DNA from: Nesterenkonia sp. Act20
Lineage (GTDB): Bacteria; Actinomycetota; Actinomycetes; Actinomycetales; Micrococcaceae
Direction of reading: 5' to 3'
DNA: 64,000 bases
Assembly: GCF_019173455.1 (NCBI RefSeq)
Contig: NZ_JADPQH010000001.1
Location: forward strand, 682,001 to 746,000
A model generated the notes under the pieces. It was not told where the DNA came from, made no database searches, and saw nothing but the letters and a program-made list of their open reading frames with translations. Made by a program: the position numbers and the translations under genes. Shown one piece after another: positions 57,949 through 64,000 of this stretch (its first letter is position 1; each line of letters starts with the position of its first letter).

Positions 57949-59454
57949 TCATACTGTTGCAGGTTTGCGGCGGGACTTCACGCCAGCGCCCTTCGCAGAC
58001 GTGGACCGCTTGGACCCTTTGGCGCGCTTTCCGCCGGATGCCCGGGACCCCGCGACACGTTCCCGCGCCTCGATGCGCTGGGTCTGCGCGAAGTTCATCA
58101 CCACCCCGACGGCGATGAGATTCGCCGTCAAGGCGGAGCCGCCGTAGGAAATGAACGGCAGCGGTACGCCGATCACCGGCAGCAGGCCCGTGACCATGGC
58201 GAGGTTGATGAAGGTCTGCCCGATTACCCAGGCCATGATGCCCACCGTGGTGATCTTGACCCAAGTCTCGGTGGAGCGCGACGCCACCCGGAACATTCCC
58301 AGCGCGAGGGTCGCGAAGAGCAGAAGCACCGTAAGCGCGCCGAGCAGTCCCAGCTCCTCCCCCAGGATGGTGAAGATGAAGTCGTTCTCTGCCTCAGGGA
58401 TGTAGTTCCACTTCTGCCGAGACTGCCCCAGTCCGACCCCCCAGAAACCGCCCGAGGCCAACGCGTAGAGACCCTGCTGCGATTGGTAGCAGAAGTCCTG
58501 CGGCAGGCTGCAGGCATCGTTGATGCCGAGCCAGGCCTGGATGCGGACGGTGCGGTTCGGGCTCATGAGCGCGAGCAGCACCGCACCGACGGCGCCGGTG
58601 GCTCCGGCGAAGAAGAAGTAGCGCGCCTTGGTCCCGGAGACGAAGAGCATGGCCGCAAGGAAGAAGCCGAAGACCAGGGCGGTTCCCAGGTCACGTCCCC
58701 AGAGGATGAAGGCGAAGATCAGTGCCGCACCGGGCATGAGCACCGGGACGATCGTGTGTTGGAGTTCGCGCACACGAGGGCCCTTGCGGGCGAGCACGAC
58801 GCCGGTCCACAGGCAGAGCGCGATCTTCGCCAGCTCGGCGGGCTGGCCGTTGAAGCCGCCGATACGGATCTGGTTCCGGTTGCCCTGAACTTCATAGCCC
58901 AGCGGAGTGAGCACGAGCGCGAGTCCGAGCACACCGACTACCATCCCGGGCCAGGCGAGCTTCTTGAGCCAGCCGCGGGGCATGAAGGCGACCACGAACA
59001 TGCTGATCAGGCCGATCCCCGCCCAGGTGAGCTGACGCAGGAAGACGCCATAGGCACCATCCACGGTGCCCACAGCTTCGACCGCGGTGGCTGAGAGCAC
59101 CATGACCAGACCAAAGACGGTCAGCGCCAGGGCCGAACCGAGCAGCAGCCAGAAGGTGGTGTAGGGATTGCCCTCCTCGGCGAACTGCCAGAACCGGTGG
59201 ATCCGGTCTCGGCGCGAGGTGGCGCGATCGGCCGTCGGTGCCTGCCGCTCGGCGGCGCGTGAGGGCGGCGCCGCCTCAGGGTCTCGGACGGCCGGTGCCG
59301 CGGTTTTCGACGCTGCGGTCTTCGACGCTGCGGTCTTCGGTGCTGCGGTTTTCGGCGCTGTACCTTCCGATGCCGTGGTCTCGTCTTCCACCACGCGCAG
59401 CCGGGGGCGGCTGTTCTCGGGGGAGGCTGGGACGCGAGGTCTCCGCTTGTCCAT
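57949..59454 (-). CDS. ftsW: Lipid II polymerase FtsW
   Basis: SEDS-family glycosyltransferase of the septum, about ten membrane helices, 501 residues. FINLAMVTGLLPVIGVPLPFISYGGSALTA-type signature near the C-terminal third marks SEDS proteins; position next to murG and murD marks FtsW rather than RodA. The cytosolic N-terminus has four KTAA(P/S) pentad repeats. The C-terminus is Lys/Arg/Ser-rich. AGGAGGAGG lies before the ATG at 59454. Confidence 0.96.
   Translation of the reverse strand: MDKRRPRVPASPENSRPRLRVVEDETTASEGTAPKTAAPKTAASKTAASKTAAPAVRDPEAAPPSRAAERQAPTADRATSRRDRIHRFWQFAEEGNPYTTFWLLLGSALALTVFGLVMVLSATAVEAVGTVDGAYGVFLRQLTWAGIGLISMFVVAFMPRGWLKKLAWPGMVVGVLGLALVLTPLGYEVQGNRNQIRIGGFNGQPAELAKIALCLWTGVVLARKGPRVRELQHTIVPVLMPGAALIFAFILWGRDLGTALVFGFFLAAMLFVSGTKARYFFFAGATGAVGAVLLALMSPNRTVRIQAWLGINDACSLPQDFCYQSQQGLYALASGGFWGVGLGQSRQKWNYIPEAENDFIFTILGEELGLLGALTVLLLFATLALGMFRVASRSTETWVKITTVGIMAWVIGQTFINLAMVTGLLPVIGVPLPFISYGGSALTANLIAVGVVMNFAQTQRIEARERVAGSRASGGKRAKGSKRSTSAKGAGVKSRRKPATV
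59297..59356 (-). repeat. Four 15-bp coding repeats in ftsW
   Basis: Four tandem near-copies of GCTGCGGTCTTCGAC (plus strand) encode the pentad K-T-A-A-x in the cytosolic tail of FtsW. They could vary in number without shifting the frame. Confidence 0.8.
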
Positions 59455-59501
59455 GCAGTCCTCCTCCTGGTGGATGCTCCCGGAGGGAGACCACCTCAGC
59501 G

Positions 59502-61097
59502 TCAGTCGGTCATCAGGTCCGCCACAGCGTCGATGAATGCCTCGCCTCGTGCAGCATAGGAGGCGAACTGGTCCATCGATGCGGCCGCCGGGGCCATGAG
59601 GACCGTGTGGTGCGGTGCGAGCACCTTCGCGGCCTCGGTCACGGCCGCGCGCATCGCGCGGACCCCGTCTGTCCCGGCGAGCACCGCGTCGATCTCGCTG
59701 CCGTGCTCATCCTCTCGCAGGCGTCCGCCGATCACCGGGACTCCCGGCGCGTGTCGCTCCAGGCTGGACCTCAGCTGGGAGGAGTCGGTGCCGATGAGGA
59801 TCACCTGACGCAGCCGTGGCGCGATCTCGGTGATCAGGTCGTCGTAGAGGACCCCCTTGGGCAGCCCCCCGGCGATCCAGATGACATCGGTGAAGCTGCG
59901 CAGCGAGGCGGCGGCGGCATGCGGGTTGGTGGCCTTGGAGTCATTGATCCACAGCACGTCGTCGGCCTTCGCCACCGGTTGGATGCGATGATCTCCGGCC
60001 TCGTAGGCCTGGATGGCTGCGCGGATCGCTTCCGGTGAGGCCCCTGCCGCGCGCGCGAGCGCAGCGGCGGCCAGGGCGTTCGCGACCAGGTGCTGCGGGG
60101 CCAGCGGTCCGAAGTCGGACAGTGAGGCCAACTCCAGTGCCTGGTGTGCGCGGTTGTCCAAGAACGCCCGGTCCACCAGCAGGTCATCCACCACGCCGAG
60201 CATCGATCGTGCGGGGGCGCCCGTGGTGAAGCCGATCGCTCGGCAGCCCTCGCGCACGTCCGCCTCGGCGACCATGTCTTCGGTGAGTTGCTGGTCCGCG
60301 TTGTAGACGCAGGCCAGTTCGGTGTTTTCGAAGATCTTCGCCTTGGCCGCGCGATACTCGGTGAAGCTGCCGTGCCAGTCCACATGGTCCTCGGCGATGT
60401 TGAGCACGGCGGAAGCCAGCGGAGAGAGCAGCTCGGTGTACTCGAGCTGGAAGCTGGAGAGCTCCACGGCCAGGCTGTCGTAACCCTCGGGATCGCGGAT
60501 GGCGTCGAGCACCGGAATTCCGATGTTGCCGCAGGCGATGGCGCGCTGCCCGTCGCGCGTGAGCATGGACTCCAGCAGCGTGACAGTGGTGGTCTTGCCG
60601 TTGGTGCCGGTGAGCACGAGCCACTGCGGGTCCTTCGCGCCCGGTCGGGCTCCTAGCCGCCAGGCCAGCTCGACCTCGGACCAGACCGGAATCGACTCGG
60701 CGCGGGCCTGCGCGATCAGCTCGGAATCCGGGCGCCAGCCTGGAGAGGTGACGATGACCTCGGCGGGCTCTCCCCCGACGAGCGGAATCGCGGAGAGGTG
60801 CTCCTCGCCCAGCAGCACGTCCTCGACGCCCACCAGTCGCAGCGTCTCGGCTTCGCGCCGCTTCTTGCGCCCGTCGGACCCATCGACGACGACGACGCGC
60901 GCGCCGAGCTCGGCGAGCGTGTCTGCGGCGGCGAAGCCGGACACGCCGAGACCGGTCACGACCGCGCGCAGTCCGGGCCACCCGGCGTCCCAGCCACGAA
61001 GGTCGGGGCGGATCTGCGGCGCACGAGCGGGCTCGGCGCCCTCCGCTCGTTCAGCAGCTGAGTCGGGTGTGTTCGAGGTCACTGGAAGATCACCCAT
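59502..61097 (-). CDS. murD: UDP-N-acetylmuramoylalanine--D-glutamate ligase
   Basis: Adds D-Glu. The 531 residues (the usual length is about 450) have the ATP loop GTNGKTTT (164-171), [11 protein letters not shown] and [10 protein letters not shown] 35-residue N-terminal tail and several inserts explain the length. The ATG at 61097 overlaps mraY by 19 nt; a GTG at 61082 would overlap by 4 nt as elsewhere in the cluster and is equally possible, with only five residues lost. Confidence 0.96.
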   Translation of the reverse strand: MGDLPVTSNTPDSAAERAEGAEPARAPQIRPDLRGWDAGWPGLRAVVTGLGVSGFAAADTLAELGARVVVVDGSDGRKKRREAETLRLVGVEDVLLGEEHLSAIPLVGGEPAEVIVTSPGWRPDSELIAQARAESIPVWSEVELAWRLGARPGAKDPQWLVLTGTNGKTTTVTLLESMLTRDGQRAIACGNIGIPVLDAIRDPEGYDSLAVELSSFQLEYTELLSPLASAVLNIAEDHVDWHGSFTEYRAAKAKIFENTELACVYNADQQLTEDMVAEADVREGCRAIGFTTGAPARSMLGVVDDLLVDRAFLDNRAHQALELASLSDFGPLAPQHLVANALAAAALARAAGASPEAIRAAIQAYEAGDHRIQPVAKADDVLWINDSKATNPHAAAASLRSFTDVIWIAGGLPKGVLYDDLITEIAPRLRQVILIGTDSSQLRSSLERHAPGVPVIGGRLREDEHGSEIDAVLAGTDGVRAMRAAVTEAAKVLAPHHTVLMAPAAASMDQFASYAARGEAFIDAVADLMTD

Positions 61098-62185
61098 TCT
61101 CCATAGAACAGGGCCAGCCCGATGCCGACGGCCAGGGCACCGATGATCCAGAAGCGGACCACAACGGTGACCTCGGCCCAGCCCTTGAGCTCAAAGTGGT
61201 GCTGCAGCGGAGCCATCAGGAAGACACGCTTGCCGCCGGAGAGCTTGAAATAGCCGACCTGGATGATGACCGAGAGGGTGATGAGCACGAAGAGCCCGCC
61301 CAGGATGACGAAGAGCAGCTGGGTGTGGGTCAGGATGGCGAAACCTGCCAGGGCGCCGCCCAGTGCCAGGGAGCCGGTGTCCCCCATGAAGATCTTGGCT
61401 GGGGAGGTGTTCCACCAGAGGAAGCCGATCAGCGCGCCGGTGATGATGGCGGCGATCATCGCCATGTCCATGGGATCTCGGACCTGGTAGCAGACGCCCT
61501 CCACGGCACTGGTCGATCCGCCGCAGGACTGGTTGTACTGCCAGATCGAGATGATCGTGTAGGCCGCTGTCACCATCGCCGTGGCGGCTGCGGCGAGTCC
61601 GTCCAGCCCGTCGGTGAGGTTCACCCCATTCGTGGTGGCGGTGATGATGAGGTTCGCCCAGATGATGAACAGGATCAGCCCGATCACTGGACCTGCGAAC
61701 CCGAGGTCGAGCACCGTCTCGCGGACGAAGGAGATGCTCGTGGAGCCAGGCGTCAGCCCGTCTGAGTCAGGGAAGCTCAGGGCCAGCACCCCGAAGAGGA
61801 TGCCGATGGCTCCCTGACCAGCGATCTTCCGCCAGGGCGTCAGACCGAGAGACTGCTTCTTGCTGATCTTGGCGAAGTCATCGGCGAAGCCCACGAGCCC
61901 CATGCCGACCATGAGCAGCAGAAGCAACAGCCCCGAGACGGTCGGGCCTCCGGTGCCTCCGGTGAGCCCCAGGATCAGGTGGGTTGCGAAGTACGCCACG
62001 AGCACTGCGATCAGAATCACGGCGCCACCCATGGTGGGAGTGCCGCGCTTGACGTGGTGCGTGGTGGGGCCGTCGTCACGGATGAACTGTCCGTACCCCC
62101 GTTTCACCAGGAAACGGATGAACAGCGGTGTCCCGGCGAGGGTGAGTCCCAGGCCCAGGACGGCACCGATGACTACAGCAATCAC
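61079..62185 (-). CDS. mraY: Phospho-MurNAc-pentapeptide translocase
   Basis: Ten-helix membrane enzyme that makes lipid I from UDP-MurNAc-pentapeptide and undecaprenyl phosphate. The 368 residues have [19 protein letters not shown], and the MraY-specific [15 protein letters not shown], all at family positions. GTG at 62185 overlaps the murF stop (GTGA). Confidence 0.97.
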   Translation of the reverse strand: MIAVVIGAVLGLGLTLAGTPLFIRFLVKRGYGQFIRDDGPTTHHVKRGTPTMGGAVILIAVLVAYFATHLILGLTGGTGGPTVSGLLLLLLMVGMGLVGFADDFAKISKKQSLGLTPWRKIAGQGAIGILFGVLALSFPDSDGLTPGSTSISFVRETVLDLGFAGPVIGLILFIIWANLIITATTNGVNLTDGLDGLAAAATAMVTAAYTIISIWQYNQSCGGSTSAVEGVCYQVRDPMDMAMIAAIITGALIGFLWWNTSPAKIFMGDTGSLALGGALAGFAILTHTQLLFVILGGLFVLITLSVIIQVGYFKLSGGKRVFLMAPLQHHFELKGWAEVTVVVRFWIIGALAVGIGLALFYGEWVIFQ

Positions 62186-63690
62186 AGGGCCCCTTCCTTC
62201 GCGGCGATTCGGTCACCCAGAAGTCTAAGTCCTGCGCTGTTGGAGGATTTGAACAGCACGACGTCCCCGGGCACCAGCTCCGCGTCCAGGTAGGCTTCCG
62301 CCTCTTCGATGGTGGCGACCCATTGCACCTCGGAGCCCCAGCTGCCCTCAGCGATGGCCCCGCGATAGAGCGGGTACGCCGCCTCGCCCACAACCAGCGT
62401 CTTGTCGATGTTCAGCCGCACCACGGTCTCCCCGAGCTGGGTGTGCTTGGGGATCGAGACGTCGCCGAGTTCGAGCATGGCCCCGAGCACGGCGACGGAG
62501 CGTCGGGCGGGCTGCCCCTTCCCCGGTCGGGTGATCATGGCCAGCGTGCGCAGGGCTTCGCGCATGGATTCGGGGTTGGCGTTATAGGCATCGTTGATCA
62601 GTGTGACGCCGTCGGCGCGTTCGGTGCGTTCCATCCGCCAGCGGCTCACGGGTCCGAGACCGTCCAAGCGCGCAGCGATGTCTGCTGGGACGAGTCCGGC
62701 GCGATACGCACAGGCGGCCGCAGCCAACAGGTTCGAGATGTGATGTCCGCCGGTGAGACCGGAGAGGACGGTGAACTCCTCGCCCGTCTCGGAGAACCGC
62801 AGCGTGAAGCGGGGGTGTCCGTCCTCGTCCAGGCTCAGACCGAGAGCGCCGAGCTGATCCGGCGCGGCCTGTCCCTGGCTGCGGGAGGAGTTCTCCGCCA
62901 CGGCGGAATCCGCCGCAGGAAGGGAATCTTCGGTGCTGGAGAACCAGGTGATGGGCGCTTGGGCGACGGCGGCCATGCCGGACACCTGAGCGTCGTCGCG
63001 GTTGAGGACGACGTGGCCCTGCTGGGGGATCGCTTCGACGAGCTCCTGCTTCACCGCAGCGATCTTGTCGGCCCCGCCGAACTTGCCTGCGTGAGCAGAA
63101 CCGACCATCAGCACGGCTCCGATGTCGGGGCGCACCATCTCGGCCAGATCCCGGACGTTGCCGGGAGCATCGGCACCCATCTCGACCACGACATACCGGG
63201 TATCGAGCTCTGCGGTGAAGATCGTCAGCGGAACCCCGACCTCGCTGTTGTAGGAGCCTTGTGGGGCCACAGTGGGCCCTTCCGGCTCGAGCAGCGCGCG
63301 GAGCAGATCTTTGGTGGTGGTCTTGCCCGCTGAGCCGGTGATGCCGATGACGGTGGTCGGTGAGTGCGCGCGGATCCTCTCCAGGATCGCCGCGGCGAGT
63401 CTTCCCATCGCGACGACGACGTCATCGACGATCACCGCAGGGTGGGCGGTGCCGGAGGGGTCGTCGGTGGGGCGCTCAGCCAGGACGAGCGCGGCGCCTG
63501 CTTCGATCGCGGCGTCGATGAAGTGATGCCCGTCGGTGTGTTCTCCGGGCTTGGCGATGAAGAGCGCGTCGGCTCTCATGGCGCGGGAATCAGTGTCTGC
63601 GTGGGTGACCAGCAACGCGGTCGCCTCGTTTACTCCGCGGAGGGTCCCAGAGGTGATCTCGGCGATGTCATGTGCTGAGAGCTTGATCAT
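62182..63690 (-). CDS. murF: UDP-MurNAc-tripeptide--D-Ala-D-Ala ligase
   Basis: Adds the terminal D-Ala-D-Ala. The 502 residues have the ATP loop [10 protein letters not shown] (119-128), [18 protein letters not shown] and [14 protein letters not shown] Ser/Gln-rich insert at about 255-280 is not typical. The ATG at 63690 overlaps the murE stop by 4 nt. Confidence 0.97.
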   Translation of the reverse strand: MIKLSAHDIAEITSGTLRGVNEATALLVTHADTDSRAMRADALFIAKPGEHTDGHHFIDAAIEAGAALVLAERPTDDPSGTAHPAVIVDDVVVAMGRLAAAILERIRAHSPTTVIGITGSAGKTTTKDLLRALLEPEGPTVAPQGSYNSEVGVPLTIFTAELDTRYVVVEMGADAPGNVRDLAEMVRPDIGAVLMVGSAHAGKFGGADKIAAVKQELVEAIPQQGHVVLNRDDAQVSGMAAVAQAPITWFSSTEDSLPAADSAVAENSSRSQGQAAPDQLGALGLSLDEDGHPRFTLRFSETGEEFTVLSGLTGGHHISNLLAAAACAYRAGLVPADIAARLDGLGPVSRWRMERTERADGVTLINDAYNANPESMREALRTLAMITRPGKGQPARRSVAVLGAMLELGDVSIPKHTQLGETVVRLNIDKTLVVGEAAYPLYRGAIAEGSWGSEVQWVATIEEAEAYLDAELVPGDVVLFKSSNSAGLRLLGDRIAAKEGAL

Positions 63691-64000
63691 GCGGTGTGGC
63701 CTCCTTCTGCGGCTGTCTCTGACGGGGAGAGGTTCGCGGGATCCGCGGTCTCAGCGGTGACCGGAGCGTCTGGCGCGGTGGGAAAGCCGCGCCGTCGCAG
63801 GGCTCGGGCCAGTTCGACCCGGTCATCGATCGGGTGCTTGGTCCCCCCGAAGTCTTGGTGCACCTCGTGGCCTCGTCCGGCAAGGATGATGGTGTCCTCG
63901 GCTTCTGCGACCTCCACGGCACGGGTGATCGCGTCCAGCCGCGGGGTGATCTCCTCCAATGTGGCGTCCAGGCCCTCCTCGTCCAGGGCGGTGCGCGCAC
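63687..64000 (-). CDS. murE: UDP-MurNAc-tripeptide synthetase MurE, 5' part beyond window
   Basis: Only the last 104 codons are present; the frame is open at base 64000. The C-terminal block DTIILAGRGHEVHQDFGGTKHPIDDR is the MurE end region. A 30-residue tail rich in Ala/Pro/Glu follows. The DNPR-type substrate motif that tells mDAP from Lys specificity lies outside the window. It leads the overlapping murE-murF-mraY-murD run. Confidence 0.93.
   Translation of the reverse strand, partial: ARTALDEEGLDATLEEITPRLDAITRAVEVAEAEDTIILAGRGHEVHQDFGGTKHPIDDRVELARALRRRGFPTAPDAPVTAETADPANLSPSETAAEGGHTA

Overview
The window is a contiguous chromosomal piece from a high-GC Gram-positive bacterium, most likely a Micrococcales actinobacterium of the Micrococcaceae (Nesterenkonia/Arthrobacter-like). 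Evidence: high GC, many GTG starts and 4-nt ATGA/GTGA overlaps, an ANTAR response regulator of the PdtaR type, the Trp-operon membrane protein and HGxxPAAW protein, NrdR, Wag31-like DivIVA and SepF next to ftsZ. The genus is a guess. No mobile element, prophage, CRISPR array, rRNA or origin was seen; this is mostly core-metabolism and cell-wall DNA.

Layout, left to right. (1) 1-11158, minus strand: branched-chain amino acid and serine genes ilvE (cut by the left edge), leuB, metG, serA, ilvC, ilvN, ilvB, ilvD. An unannotated leader peptide rich in Leu/Val codons and an attenuator hairpin precede ilvB. (2) 11316-12591: a lone CHY zinc-finger gene (plus), a 20-bp perfect inverted repeat, pdtaR and tRNA-Leu(CAA). 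(3) 12702-21904, minus: pyk, gltD, gltB, lgt. (4) 21985-34256, minus: one long tightly packed array that, in transcription order, runs FMN riboswitch, ribD, a ribE-ribBA fusion, ribH, hisE, hisG, hisF, hisI, trpE, a Trp-associated membrane protein, an HGxxPAAW membrane protein, trpC, trpB, trpA. (5) 34410-34953, minus: tRNA-Gly, Val, Cys, Gly. (6) 35132-40064, plus: a RecB-like PD-(D/E)XK protein, def, fmt, rsmB, rpe. (7) 40131-43085, minus: a large LAL-type LuxR regulator. (8) 43380-49104, minus: nrdR with two NrdR boxes, dnaE, rluD, lspA. (9) 49161-64000, minus: the dcw cluster, in transcription order murE (cut by the right edge), murF, mraY, murD, ftsW, murG, murC, ftsQ, ftsZ, pgeF, yggS, sepF, yggT, divIVA.

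How the parts fit: region 1 makes Ile/Val/Leu and serine; gltBD supplies glutamate; rib-his-trp genes share the nucleotide and PRPP economy and are physically fused into one array; def/fmt/metG handle initiator methionine; the dcw genes build and divide the wall, with DivIVA, SepF and YggT as the polar/septal module. Eight genes carry a TANNNT hexamer exactly 6-7 nt before the start codon and mostly no clear Shine-Dalgarno site, which suggests leaderless transcription. The items most worth checking are the ilvB attenuator, the RibE-RibB-RibA fusion, the NrdR double box, the leaderless promoter set, the standalone nuclease-fold protein and the 11-residue repeat rod in DivIVA.
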